Below are positions 9,400-18,384 of a stretch of 64,000 nt of DNA, piece after piece. This DNA comes from Pedobacter glucosidilyticus. Lineage in GTDB: Bacteria > Bacteroidota > Bacteroidia > Sphingobacteriales > Sphingobacteriaceae. The position numbers and the translations under genes are program-made. Where the stretch lies: assembly GCF_002483235.1 (NCBI RefSeq), contig NZ_DLHN01000027.1:78724-142723 (forward strand), in the 5' to 3' direction. Within the stretch, counting starts at the first letter, position 1; each line of letters starts with the position of its first letter. Below the pieces are notes generated by a model. The model worked only from the letters and a program-made list of their open reading frames with translations, did no database searches and was not told the origin of the DNA.

Positions 9400-9587
9400 A
9401 ATTACTCAATGAGGGAAACTTCTGCTATCTGTCAGGGTTTAACTTTGGACTTGCACGATATGCAGATCATTGTTGGGTATTGATTGGATTAAACGACAAA
9501 AACGATCTCATTGAAAAGGTTATAACACATAATGAAACTCTGGTACAGAATCAACGCTACCTTATCAAAAAAGCATACTCTATCTGA
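9396..9587 (+). CDS. Small 63-aa partner of the STAND protein, unknown
   Basis: A 63-aa protein starting inside the stop codon of the Mrr-STAND gene (ATGA overlap), which strongly suggests coupled translation and a fixed partnership. It begins MKLLNEGNFCYLSGFNFG, contains a WVLIGLND strand-like segment and ends in a basic helix. No family is recognised and no signal peptide is evident. It may be a regulator or accessory subunit of the STAND protein, based only on coupling. Confidence 0.65.
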   Translation: MKLLNEGNFCYLSGFNFGLARYADHCWVLIGLNDKNDLIEKVITHNETLVQNQRYLIKKAYSI

Positions 9588-9615
9588 AAAATAAGGCTAA
9601 AAAATATGATTTGAT

Positions 9616-10530
9616 ATGCTTCCAAAAATAAACCTCAATAATCTAAAAAAATGCTTAGACAGGCTTAGAAAGTTGGATTTGTCTATTATCTCTTACCCAG
9701 AGATCATCGATATTATGAATAAAGAGATCGTATTACCCATCCTCGTGACAGAAGTTCGTGCTGGTAACTATATTGAACGGATACGGATTAATAAGGAGGA
9801 CGAAATATTTACCTCTAAACAGGAGTTGTCTTATCGTACTGATTTTGAAAATATCAAGACCTTTGGTAGGGCCAACTCACCCGGTTTTTCTATATTTTAT
9901 GGTACAGTAATCAGCAGTCCGATCCAATTATCAAGAATCGTTGCCTTAGCAGAAACAGATGAATTGTTAAGAAGCCAAGAAAAAGGTAAAGTTGATAAGG
10001 ATATTTTCACGACTGTAAGCAAGTGGAAGATCACAAAGAATATGCGGCTCGCTGAAATGGTATTTAAAAAGGACCGAATAGTCACAACTCCGGAAATTGA
10101 AAAAGCATATCAGTTCCATTTAAAAGTATTTCGTGAAAATATGCAAGAAGAGGAGGTGCAAATGTTGATTTCAATTTTGGAGTTCTACTCGGAGGAATTC
10201 GCGAAAGCAGATATTGTTACTGATTCTGATTACAAGATCAGTGCTGCTTACGCTGAAAGCGCATTTAAAACTGGAAGTATTCAAGGCATTATTTATCCAA
10301 GTGTGAAAACTGATTACGAGGGTAGTAACGTCGCATTGTTGCCTAAAACAGTAGATGAACATTTGCAATTTGAAGAAGCACTTATCGTTCACGTTCAAAT
10401 CAGAGGTAAAAAGGTGTTCCTCGATAATTTATATCGAACAGGTATCGTAGAAGCAAATGTTAATGATCTGGGATGGTACAAAATGGAGTCAGCATCGGAA
10501 GAATTAAAAAATAAGTTCTTTAGAACATAA
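9616..10530 (+). CDS. RES-domain protein (putative NAD-targeting effector)
   Basis: 304 aa. The C-terminal two thirds fit the RES fold of NAD+-consuming toxins: Arg in YIERIRIN (about 52-59), FGRANSPG (83-90) followed by SIFYG, Glu in ALAE (about 113), and Ser in GIIYPSV (S229) followed by a GSNVAL segment. RES toxins normally pair with an Xre-type antitoxin, and none is adjacent. Instead the gene follows the Mrr-STAND gene and its small partner by 28 nt, suggesting a second effector in one defence operon. It is longer than typical RES toxins because of an extra helical N-terminus. Confidence 0.65.
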   Translation: MLPKINLNNLKKCLDRLRKLDLSIISYPEIIDIMNKEIVLPILVTEVRAGNYIERIRINKEDEIFTSKQELSYRTDFENIKTFGRANSPGFSIFYGTVISSPIQLSRIVALAETDELLRSQEKGKVDKDIFTTVSKWKITKNMRLAEMVFKKDRIVTTPEIEKAYQFHLKVFRENMQEEEVQMLISILEFYSEEFAKADIVTDSDYKISAAYAESAFKTGSIQGIIYPSVKTDYEGSNVALLPKTVDEHLQFEEALIVHVQIRGKKVFLDNLYRTGIVEANVNDLGWYKMESASEELKNKFFRT

Positions 10531-10596
10531 CAGCTGATAAACTAATAACTATGTCAATCAAAAAATATTTAAATCAGGCAACACAAATTTTGATGT

Positions 10597-10989
10597 GTGG
10601 GACAAGCAGTTGGAAGAATATTTTTTGCCCAATATAATCCTAACGATATAAATAAAAAAGAACACGAACGGATATTTTTTCAGACCAACGAGTTATTAAT
10701 AGATATAGCATCTAGCTTTTTTGTTTACGGAAAATTTAAGGATAAGTGGGATACTTCAAAATGTAATCTGAATTACTCAGGGCAAAACTTGCTCCTGAAA
10801 TCAGAAAAAATGGATATAACATTTAATTGGAGCTTGGCTGGAAATGAATTTTATATGGATTCTTTTATCATGTATCCGGGTAGTCTAAGGTATATGACAG
10901 ATGACTTCTGGTCAGTGTTTATAGAGTTGAAAGGTTTAGGAAAGTTTAAGTATTTTGGTTCGGGGCACCTAAACGGGCAGAAAAGATAA
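10597..10989 (+). CDS. Hypothetical protein, possibly 5'-frameshifted
   Basis: A 130-aa frame beginning at GTG. It has no recognised domain and is rich in aromatic residues (DFWSVFIEL, GKFKYFGSG near the end). An ATG with better context at 10551 opens a different frame that ends at about 10637 and would read into this one after a single indel, so the gene may be a decayed version of a longer protein starting MSIKKYLNQ. It lies downstream of the RES gene on the same strand. Function unknown. Confidence 0.4.
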   Translation: MGQAVGRIFFAQYNPNDINKKEHERIFFQTNELLIDIASSFFVYGKFKDKWDTSKCNLNYSGQNLLLKSEKMDITFNWSLAGNEFYMDSFIMYPGSLRYMTDDFWSVFIELKGLGKFKYFGSGHLNGQKR

Positions 10990-11541
10990 TTTTTCGAAAA
11001 CAAGACTAGTACCATTTTTCAAGTGTTTAGGAAATTCATGCTATACCAAATAGAGAAGATGAATGATACTGATTATCAGCAACCGCCTACGATATTGGAC
11101 ATTATTCATTGAAGTGGATGTAGACGCGCCATGGACGGAATTGCTCGAAAAATCGTGAAAGGCATTTAAGTCGCTTTATTTAATTAACTATCAGCTTTGA
11201 AAGAAAGACTATTTAGTGAAGAAAAAAGCTGCAAAATCAAATAAGAGTCACTAGATTTATTCAAATCATATTCGCCTGTTAAATCAATTCTCGTTCACTT
11301 TTATCAAAGATATTCATTTTCAAGCCATTTTTCTGTGTTTGCATCTCCTTTTTAGATAAAAGTCGTTTGGTTTCTGAAAACAACTTTCTAAAACCGCTTA
11401 TGAATTTACTTCCACATAAAATATGAATCACTCGAGTTCATAGTTCAAGCAGTTTGTTATATTTTCTTACACGATTAAAACTTTTCATATTCCATACTTT
11501 TTTGTAAAGTAATAATTTAAACTAAGGACAAAAATAAATTG
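10990..11541. other. Non-coding or decayed stretch between defence island and mob region
   Basis: No intact gene is seen. Around 11090-11160 a broken plus-strand frame (FIEVDVDAPWTELLEK with a nearby stop) looks like a gene remnant. The rest is AT-rich with no clear hairpins. Confidence 0.5.
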
Positions 11542-11559
11542 CTTACCGTAAGTCTGGCG
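11542..11559 (+). promoter_or_regulatory. ICE operator-like 18-bp element, mobilisation copy
   Basis: CTTACCGTAAGTCTGGCG matches 16 of 18 positions of the integrase copy and points toward the mob region, with the next ATG 57 nt downstream. The left 11 bp are near-palindromic (CTTACCGTAAG). Confidence 0.6.
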
Positions 11560-11615
11560 TAACAAGCTCTTCTTATATTCTTTCCAAACTTTGGCTAATT
11601 CATATTTAAAGAGCT

Positions 11616-11795
11616 ATGAACAGTAACAAAAGAATATCTAGTTTAAAAGGTCGTGATTTCAACGGTACGCCCTACGCCAAGATCAAACATGTCAGTAAGG
11701 AATTAGGTCATAAAATCCGGCAGCTTTTGCGTTCGTTTATCCCACTGAACCAACCGGAAAACGAAGCCCAAACCGGTCAAAAAAGCCAGCCTTGA
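11616..11795 (+). CDS. Small basic 59-aa protein heading the mobilisation region
   Basis: Encodes 59 aa (begins MNSNKRISSLKGRDF, ends QKSQP), basic in its first 40 residues. It starts 57 nt after the 18-bp operator-like element and precedes the oriT-like region. The family is not recognised. The basic charge and position suggest a DNA-binding or leader role. The start is supported by an AAAGAG stretch upstream. Confidence 0.5.
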   Translation: MNSNKRISSLKGRDFNGTPYAKIKHVSKELGHKIRQLLRSFIPLNQPENEAQTGQKSQP

Positions 11796-11879
11796 CTGAA
11801 AGTATTTTATAGACACTTTTAAACAATTAACAGAGTACAAACCAAAGTTCAAAAGCACTTTCGGAAGGTCAACGTTGGC

Positions 11880-11980
11880 CCACGTGGGTGTGCAGCAAGA
11901 TGTATTTTCGTATACGAAAACATCTTGCCGTCCTTAAGGCCGGGACTTCACTCGCAACTCGTGAAGTCTGAAACTTTTTA
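11880..11980. other. Putative oriT region with two inverted repeats
   Basis: An imperfect palindrome at 11895-11928 has 8-bp outer arms (GCAAGATG/CATCTTGC) and a TTTTCG/CGAAAA inner part. A second repeat has ACTTCAC (11945-11951) paired with GTGAAGT (11961-11967). Both lie directly upstream of the mobA/mobB relaxosome genes, where Bacteroidota oriT sites usually sit. A nic site cannot be assigned from sequence. Confidence 0.55.
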
Positions 11981-11993
11981 AAGATGTATCCAA

Positions 11994-12404
11994 ATGCCAA
12001 GAAAGAAACTTGCTAATCCTGATGAAATTTTAAGCCATCCAATTATCATCAGGGTGACGGAAAAAGTATTTAAAAGACTGGAAAAGATTTGTCTGGAAAG
12101 CGACTGCCAAAGCGTAGGAGAAGTTGCCCGTAAAATTCTCTCCAATAAAAAGATCAACTGCTTTTACCGGGATGTATCACTAAATGCTCCAATGGAAGAA
12201 ATGGCTTTAATCCGTAAAGAGCTCAAAGCGATAGGTATCAATATTAATCAGCAAACCCACCGTTTTCATACCAGTGAGAACGAGGCACAGCGGGCATTTT
12301 ATGTTCTTAAAACTGCAGACCTGTATGAGAAGGTAGGGAACAAAGTAGAAGAGTTATTAATCATCATTTCAAAACTGGCGGAAAAATGGTTGCCAAAATC
12401 GTAA
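11994..12404 (+). CDS. mobA: Relaxosome accessory protein MobA
   Basis: 136 aa, basic. It has an IIIRVTEKVFKRLEKI ribbon-helix-helix-like N-terminus and a helical C-terminus containing ELKAIGININQQTHRFH, typical of Bacteroidota mobilisation accessory proteins (MobA/BmgA-like, related to MobC of other plasmids). It would bind oriT DNA and assist the relaxase. It lies just after the oriT-like repeats and overlaps the relaxase gene by 19 nt, so the two are translationally coupled. The mobA/B/C naming follows CTnDOT usage. Confidence 0.8.
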   Translation: MPRKKLANPDEILSHPIIIRVTEKVFKRLEKICLESDCQSVGEVARKILSNKKINCFYRDVSLNAPMEEMALIRKELKAIGININQQTHRFHTSENEAQRAFYVLKTADLYEKVGNKVEELLIIISKLAEKWLPKS

Positions 12405-13666
12405 GCGGTAAAAGTATCCGTGGAATACTCCATTACAATGAAAACAAAGTAGCGGTTAAGGAGGCAAAGCTCATCCTGGCCAGTGGCTTTGCCACAGAGG
12501 TAAATGAGATGAGCGTAAACCAGAAGCTTCATCGCTTTGAACATCTTACCATGCTGAACAGAAAAGTGAAAACCAATGCCATACATATCACCCTTAATTT
12601 CGATACGCAGGATAAATTGAATGATGAGCTTTTACAGCGGATTATCAGTACCTATATGAATGGAATTGGCTTTGGCGATCAGCCCTACCTGGCATACAAA
12701 CACCAGGATGCTGCACATCCACATGTGCATATTGCTACCACCAATATCAAAGCAGATGGCAAACGCATAGACATTCATGGTATAGGCAGAACATTATCGG
12801 AAGTAGCAAGGAAAGCTATAGAAAAAGAATTTAAACTTATCCAAGCGGAAGGTAGAAAGCAAAGTAATGGCTTAGGCATCAAAGCAGCAGACATAGAAAA
12901 AGCAATCTATGGAAAGACACCAACTAAACGCACCATTACCAATATCGTGAATGCAGTGATCAATAACTATAAGTTTACCTCTCTGGCTGAGATGAATGCT
13001 GTTTTAAAGCAGTTTAATATGCTTGCCGACCCTGGAAGGGAAAATACCATGATGTTTCAAAAAAATGGCTTGATGTATAGCATCATCAATCAGAAAGGCG
13101 AACAGGTGGGTGTACCCATCAAAGCAAGTGTAATATACGGCAAACCGACTTTATTAAATCTGGAGAAGAAATTTGAGCAAAATCTTGAAAAACGGAAGGT
13201 ATTTAAAGAACCATTAAAACAAGCGATTAAACATGTATTTCAGAAGTATACATCCCTAAGTAAGTCCACCTTTATAGCAGAACTGGCAAAACAGAAGATC
13301 AGTGTCACGTTCCGCACCAATAAACAAGGCTTTACTTATGGAATTACCTTTGTGGATAACAATAATAAAACCGTTTTCAACGGTAGTGATCTGGGTAAAG
13401 CATACAGTGCTAAAGCAATTGTGGACAGATTAGGTACAAATGACCAATTACTAAAACCGGAACAGAAAACGTACCTCAAGCCGACCGCGTCTAACAACTA
13501 TTTCAAACGTGAACGAACGGGTAATAGCTATCTTAAAGCACCTGAGCCAACCATTTACTTAAAGAGCCTACTTGATAAATCTATTACAGATTACGGGAGC
13601 AGCATGTCTCGAAAAAGGAAAAGAAAGAAAAAAGGACAAGAGCCGGAACAGCAACAATCTTTTTAA
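12386..13666 (+). CDS. mobB: Relaxase / mobilisation nuclease MobB
   Basis: 426-aa MOB relaxase that would nick oriT and lead the transferred strand. The three-histidine metal motif is HQDAAHPHVH (residues 106-115). The N-terminal KSIRGILHYNENK segment carries the probable catalytic Tyr, as in other Bacteroidota MobB/MOBP-like enzymes. The C-terminus is basic and low-complexity (RKRKRKKKG). It sits between mobA and the coupling protein gene, with a 15-nt gap to the latter. The start is fixed by overlap with mobA and the canonical MVAKI N-terminus. Confidence 0.9.
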   Translation: MVAKIVSGKSIRGILHYNENKVAVKEAKLILASGFATEVNEMSVNQKLHRFEHLTMLNRKVKTNAIHITLNFDTQDKLNDELLQRIISTYMNGIGFGDQPYLAYKHQDAAHPHVHIATTNIKADGKRIDIHGIGRTLSEVARKAIEKEFKLIQAEGRKQSNGLGIKAADIEKAIYGKTPTKRTITNIVNAVINNYKFTSLAEMNAVLKQFNMLADPGRENTMMFQKNGLMYSIINQKGEQVGVPIKASVIYGKPTLLNLEKKFEQNLEKRKVFKEPLKQAIKHVFQKYTSLSKSTFIAELAKQKISVTFRTNKQGFTYGITFVDNNNKTVFNGSDLGKAYSAKAIVDRLGTNDQLLKPEQKTYLKPTASNNYFKRERTGNSYLKAPEPTIYLKSLLDKSITDYGSSMSRKRKRKKKGQEPEQQQSF

Positions 13667-13681
13667 CCAATAAAAAACCAT

Positions 13682-15709
13682 ATGCAAACAGGAGAAGACA
13701 CTCAAGGATTACGAAAAATTATAGATTTCACCAGGCTGATCAGTCTGGTGATTTTAAGTATTCATTTTTATATCAGTTGTTATTCAGCATTTTCTCAATG
13801 GGGCTATACAGCAGAGATTACTTATCGCATGGTGATGAATATTGCCAAAACGGGGCTGTTCATCGGAATAGTTAAAGCTAAGATTGCAGCCTTAATTTTC
13901 TTATTGATTTCCCTGATTGGTGCTAAGGGCAAAAAAGATGAGCAGATCAGGAAAGACAGTATTGTGATTTATATCCTAACCGGATTGCTGTTCTATTCTA
14001 TGAGTTCTTTGGCTTTCTATCTGGATGCTGAAAGGAATGTTATTGCGTTCAGCTATATCGGCTTAACCAGCTTGGGTTACTTATTAATCTTAACAGGCGG
14101 TGTCAGATTATCCAGGTTGCTCAAATCAGTGATGCAGCAGGACATTTTTAACCGGGATAATGAAAGCTTTCCGCAGGAGGAACGGCTGTTGGAAAACGAA
14201 TATTCTGTGAATCTGCCAGCTGTATATAACTTAAAAGGAAAGCAGCTAAAAAGCTGGATCAACTTTATCAATATGTTTAGGGGATTGCTGATTGCTGGCT
14301 CTCCGGGTGCGGGTAAGTCTTATTTTGTCATCCGTCATATTATCGACCAGCATATCAGGAAAGGTTTTACCATGTTTCTTTACGACTTCAAATATGATGA
14401 CCTCACAAAGATAGCCTATAATAAGCTACTCAAATACCAGAAGAACTATAAAATCAAGCCATCATTTTATGTGATCAACTTTGATGATCTATCCAGAACA
14501 CATCGTTGTAATCCTTTAGATCCGGCAGGCATGGAAGATATTACAGATGCAACGGAAGCCAGCCGTACCATCATGTTTGGTCTTAACAGGGAATGGATCA
14601 AGAAACAGGGCGACTTTTTTGTTGAATCCCCCATTAATTTTTTAACAGCCATCATCTGGTATTTGCGTAAATACGAGGATGGGAAATATTGTACTTTGCC
14701 TCACGTAATTGAACTGATGCAGGCAGATTACGATAAATTGTTCGCCATTTTAGAGCAACAGGAAGAAATTAAAGTACTGATCAACCCATTTATATCTGCT
14801 TATCATAACAAGGCAATGGCGCAACTGGAAGGTCAGATTGCCAGTGCAAAGATTGGCCTGGCTCGTTTATCCTCCCCGCAATTATATTATGTATTGAGTG
14901 GGAACGATTTTACATTGGATGTGAATAATCCTGAAGAACCCAAGATAGTCAGCGTAGGCAATAATCCTCAGAAATTGCAGATCTATGGAGCGGTATTATC
15001 GCTATACATATCCAGGATGATCAAGCTGGTTAATCGGAAGAACCAGCAGAAATGCAGCCTGGTGTTTGATGAGTTCCCCACGATTTATTTCAACAACATG
15101 GATAGCCTGATTGCTACCGCCAGAAGTAATAAAGTTGCCACAACTTTAGCAGTGCAGGACTTTAGCCAGCTAAAGAAAGATTACGGAGCAGAGCAGGCGG
15201 ATGTAATCACCGGTATAGTTGGAAACATCATCAGCGGGCAGGTTACGGGTGATACTGCTAAAAAATTATCTGAAAGTTTCGGCAAGATTGTTCAGGATAA
15301 AAACAGCATGACCATTAATAGCAGCGATACATCTACCACCAAAGCCACACAATTAGATTATGCCATACCGGCTGCTAAAATCGCAGCTCTTTCATCCGGT
15401 GAGTTTGTAGGCATTGTGGCTGATAATCCTGATTGCAAAATTCAACTTAAGGTGTTCCATAGCGAAATACAGAACGATCATGCAGCAATTAAAAAGGAAG
15501 AAGAACATTACAAGCCTATTCCTGTGATTGAAAAAGTAAGTACCACAGATGTGATTGAAAATTACAAGCGTGTAAAGCAGGAAGTTGAAGATTTGATTAA
15601 TGCGGAGCTGTTATTGCTTGATGCAAAGAATAAATTATCTGAGCCGGGAGAGATACCTCCGAAACAAGAAGATGAGGAGGGCCTTGAAGGCAGAGCGATT
15701 TCTATGTGA
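13682..15709 (+). CDS. mobC: Type IV coupling protein MobC (VirD4/TraG-like)
   Basis: 675 aa. It has four N-terminal membrane segments within the first ~160 residues, then a VirD4-type ATPase with Walker A GSPGAGKSYF (about 206) and Walker B LVFDEFPTIYF (about 463). It docks the relaxase-DNA complex onto the type IV secretion channel at the inner membrane. Last gene of the mob operon. The intact length implies function. After it (15710-15903) there is no gene and the sequence becomes very AT-rich, marking the edge of the next cargo island. Confidence 0.9.
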   Translation: MQTGEDTQGLRKIIDFTRLISLVILSIHFYISCYSAFSQWGYTAEITYRMVMNIAKTGLFIGIVKAKIAALIFLLISLIGAKGKKDEQIRKDSIVIYILTGLLFYSMSSLAFYLDAERNVIAFSYIGLTSLGYLLILTGGVRLSRLLKSVMQQDIFNRDNESFPQEERLLENEYSVNLPAVYNLKGKQLKSWINFINMFRGLLIAGSPGAGKSYFVIRHIIDQHIRKGFTMFLYDFKYDDLTKIAYNKLLKYQKNYKIKPSFYVINFDDLSRTHRCNPLDPAGMEDITDATEASRTIMFGLNREWIKKQGDFFVESPINFLTAIIWYLRKYEDGKYCTLPHVIELMQADYDKLFAILEQQEEIKVLINPFISAYHNKAMAQLEGQIASAKIGLARLSSPQLYYVLSGNDFTLDVNNPEEPKIVSVGNNPQKLQIYGAVLSLYISRMIKLVNRKNQQKCSLVFDEFPTIYFNNMDSLIATARSNKVATTLAVQDFSQLKKDYGAEQADVITGIVGNIISGQVTGDTAKKLSESFGKIVQDKNSMTINSSDTSTTKATQLDYAIPAAKIAALSSGEFVGIVADNPDCKIQLKVFHSEIQNDHAAIKKEEEHYKPIPVIEKVSTTDVIENYKRVKQEVEDLINAELLLLDAKNKLSEPGEIPPKQEDEEGLEGRAISM

Positions 15710-15903
15710 TATTATATTACTTAAAGTTTGGTATATCACACATCAAAAAGTACGAGCAGCAGGAAACTATTCTTAGCAGAGCACAACAATTATAGTAAGA
15801 CAGATAAAGGTGCAATACTAATACAGGGTGAAAAATAGTCGTAAAATATTCTATAATTATAAAAGACTGCCTTAATTATTTTGAGATAGCCTCACTTACA
15901 AAC

Positions 15904-16614
15904 CTATGATATACTACCCAGAGAATCAATATTGACTAAAATATCTCCTTTAAATATATTAATATGCGATATCAATTTATTTTCACTTAACATTGTCAAA
16001 TATGATTTTTTAGAATTTGTGTATTTTAATCCTTCTTTCTTAGAATTTGGTATAGCTTCATTATATTTTGCATCATTTTTTAATGTATATAATAATCCAA
16101 ATTCTACTGCACGTAGTATAAGATCTGTATCTTGATATGCCATTGGATTAAAATTCTCATTATATCCTCCAATTCCAATGAAATATTTTTTAAGAATTGA
16201 AATTCGTCCAAAAGAACCGTCTAAAGGGTTATTACTCGCCTGATGAAGTATAATTTTTGAATTATTTTCAAATAGCTTTATAACAAAGCTAGCACCGTCT
16301 ACTCCGGTAAAATTATCACAATCTAAGTTAACTAGAATTTCCCCTGTAGCATAATAATGAGCAATATTTTTAGCTGTTGATGCATGCCATTCTATTAAAG
16401 TCTTAGAAAGTAAATATTTTAAATAACCACTTTTTAATTCATCTTTAAAATTCTGGACAATCCACTCATGAAGCCCATCATTGCTATTAAAATTAATAAG
16501 AACAAATTCTACAATGTCCTTATTATGCCTATTGTCGGATAGATTTTTAGTAAGAGTTTGAGATATTTGATGAAATCTGTTTTTGCAGGTTATACAGAAT
16601 GAAATTTTTTTCAT
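15904..16614 (-). CDS. Family 2 glycosyltransferase (bacteriocin island)
   Basis: 236-aa GT-A fold enzyme. The N-terminus KKISFCITCKNR and the nucleotide-binding acidic motif GEILVNLDCDNFTG (DxD-like) are visible. C-terminal elements GIGGYNENF and YQDTDLILRA match GT2/galactosyltransferase-type acceptor regions. It is the third gene of a minus-strand operon (GT4, 588-aa protein, this gene), starting 3 nt after its neighbour ends. The AT-rich composition differs from the ICE backbone. In this context its acceptor may be the exported peptide, which is inference. It is a close relative of the gene at 32000-33112. Confidence 0.75.
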   Translation of the reverse strand: MKKISFCITCKNRFHQISQTLTKNLSDNRHNKDIVEFVLINFNSNDGLHEWIVQNFKDELKSGYLKYLLSKTLIEWHASTAKNIAHYYATGEILVNLDCDNFTGVDGASFVIKLFENNSKIILHQASNNPLDGSFGRISILKKYFIGIGGYNENFNPMAYQDTDLILRAVEFGLLYTLKNDAKYNEAIPNSKKEGLKYTNSKKSYLTMLSENKLISHINIFKGDILVNIDSLGSIS

Positions 16615-16617
16615 AAT

Positions 16618-18384
16618 TTAATTCCAGATTACTAAAGCCCCCCTTTTTAATAAAATAAAAATTCTATTGATAATTATTTTTTTAAATGATTCATATTGAT
16701 TGTCATTGTATTTTATTTGGTTAAGTATTTTAATCACACAATCTTCTAAAAAATGCTTATTAACTAAAGATTTGACTATAATTTTATCAACAGCATTAAC
16801 TATAATTTCCTCAAATTCAATATTCTTCAAGTTAAATTTCACAATAAATTCATACTCACTTAAATTACAAATGAAGCCCTTAAAAGTAAAATCAATAGCC
16901 TTTGAGATTGAATGCTGCTTTACGCTCAGATATTTTAGAGAAGGATGAATCGAAATCTTTTTAAATAAGAAAATATCTCCGTTCTCTATGAGTACAGAGT
17001 TTGATAAAAAATGATTTTCTCTATTTCTATATTCATCTCCTAATTCAAATTTGGATAGCTGTTTGAATTTAGTCAATTCAGATTTAAAAGTACTTTTTAA
17101 CACATGAAAAGCATTATTTTCAATTATATCTTTTATAGCATCAAAAAAAGTTAACAGCGTTTTTTTTAACCTTATATCATGACTCAAGTAAAAATAAAGA
17201 TTAAATTTTAGATTACCAAGTATTGAGATGGTCTTAGGAAAAGAGTTATAAAGAAGGCTCATTTTAAGATTTTTGTCATCAACATCGATAGAGGGGAAAT
17301 ATGATCTTACTTCATAGGAGATCTCTTTTTTTTGACCTGATAATGACTTATTATGTATTTTATTAAAACTTATTACTTTAAATAAGAGATTATTTATATT
17401 CGTATATTTAAATACTTTCTTATAAACACTCTTTTGTGAAATTAAAGAAATAATTTTTTTTGTATATATAACACATTTTCTTTTATAGCTAAGTATATTT
17501 GTGTATTCAGATAATTTAAGGAATATTACAGCAGATAAATAAGTATAAATAAATGTTAAGTCAATACAATTAGAATATTTGAGTTTATATTCTTTTTTCT
17601 TTTTTTGGATGTATAAAGGATTAATTTTATTATTCATTAAAAACTCTAACTTCAATTCACTTTCCAATACAGAAATTTCACATTCTAATAAAGATTTTAA
17701 ACTTATAGCAGAGAGTTTGTATTTTTTTTTAATACATTTTGTTTTTTCTAAAAAAAATATGTTTGCAAGTTCAAGCAGAGAATTATTCTGAAAATAAGCA
17801 CCAGTTTCAATAAGTGAACGCTTGAATAATACGGAAGCTTTATACCTATCTTTTTCATCATAAAATAATCTATAGGTTGACTTTATGTTTCTTTTGTAGA
17901 AAAAGCAACTCCTTAAAAAATTTGATATATCTTGATTTATCTGATAAAGTAAAGTTCTATTTCCAGTTAAATCAAAAAAGCTTAACTTTAATAAAAGCAG
18001 ATTAAATTTCTTCAAATCAGCTTCATTTTTAGAAATTTCCCTATATATTAAACCCTCATTAAATTTCTTAATAACCTTTAAATGTATTAAGAACTTATCA
18101 TTTTCTGTTATTAAATATAATTGTATAAGCGAGTTTAAATCCTCTATTATATTTTTACAATTTGACTTATAATCTTTTGATAAAAGATGGTTGACTAATA
18201 AATCTCCTATCTCAAAAGCTCTAGACCAATGGTGTCTTTTACCTGTAATTTTAAATAGGCTTACGTAATAATTAAGTGAGTCAGCTAGATGTGAAATTCT
18301 GTTTTCTTTTTTTGAGAAATAGCAACCAGTTAATAAAATTTGCTTTTTGACTATAGCTTCGAAAGCTTTATTTTCGTCTGCCAT
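16618..18384 (-). CDS. Unrecognised 588-aa protein of the glycosyltransferase operon
   Basis: 588 aa, Lys/Ile/Leu-rich, predominantly helical, with no signal peptide and no recognised motif. I saw no LanC-type zinc ligands, no ATP-grasp motif and no radical-SAM cysteines. The first ~350 residues read like repeated helical hairpins (FKITGKRHHWSRAFEIGDLL; LELANIFFLEK), and the last ~200 are more beta-rich. Its start overlaps the upstream GT4 gene by 34 nt and its end is 3 nt from the downstream GT2 gene, so it is an integral part of this operon. It may be a modifying-enzyme subunit or scaffold. Confidence 0.65.
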   Translation of the reverse strand: MADENKAFEAIVKKQILLTGCYFSKKENRISHLADSLNYYVSLFKITGKRHHWSRAFEIGDLLVNHLLSKDYKSNCKNIIEDLNSLIQLYLITENDKFLIHLKVIKKFNEGLIYREISKNEADLKKFNLLLLKLSFFDLTGNRTLLYQINQDISNFLRSCFFYKRNIKSTYRLFYDEKDRYKASVLFKRSLIETGAYFQNNSLLELANIFFLEKTKCIKKKYKLSAISLKSLLECEISVLESELKLEFLMNNKINPLYIQKKKKEYKLKYSNCIDLTFIYTYLSAVIFLKLSEYTNILSYKRKCVIYTKKIISLISQKSVYKKVFKYTNINNLLFKVISFNKIHNKSLSGQKKEISYEVRSYFPSIDVDDKNLKMSLLYNSFPKTISILGNLKFNLYFYLSHDIRLKKTLLTFFDAIKDIIENNAFHVLKSTFKSELTKFKQLSKFELGDEYRNRENHFLSNSVLIENGDIFLFKKISIHPSLKYLSVKQHSISKAIDFTFKGFICNLSEYEFIVKFNLKNIEFEEIIVNAVDKIIVKSLVNKHFLEDCVIKILNQIKYNDNQYESFKKIIINRIFILLKRGALVIWN

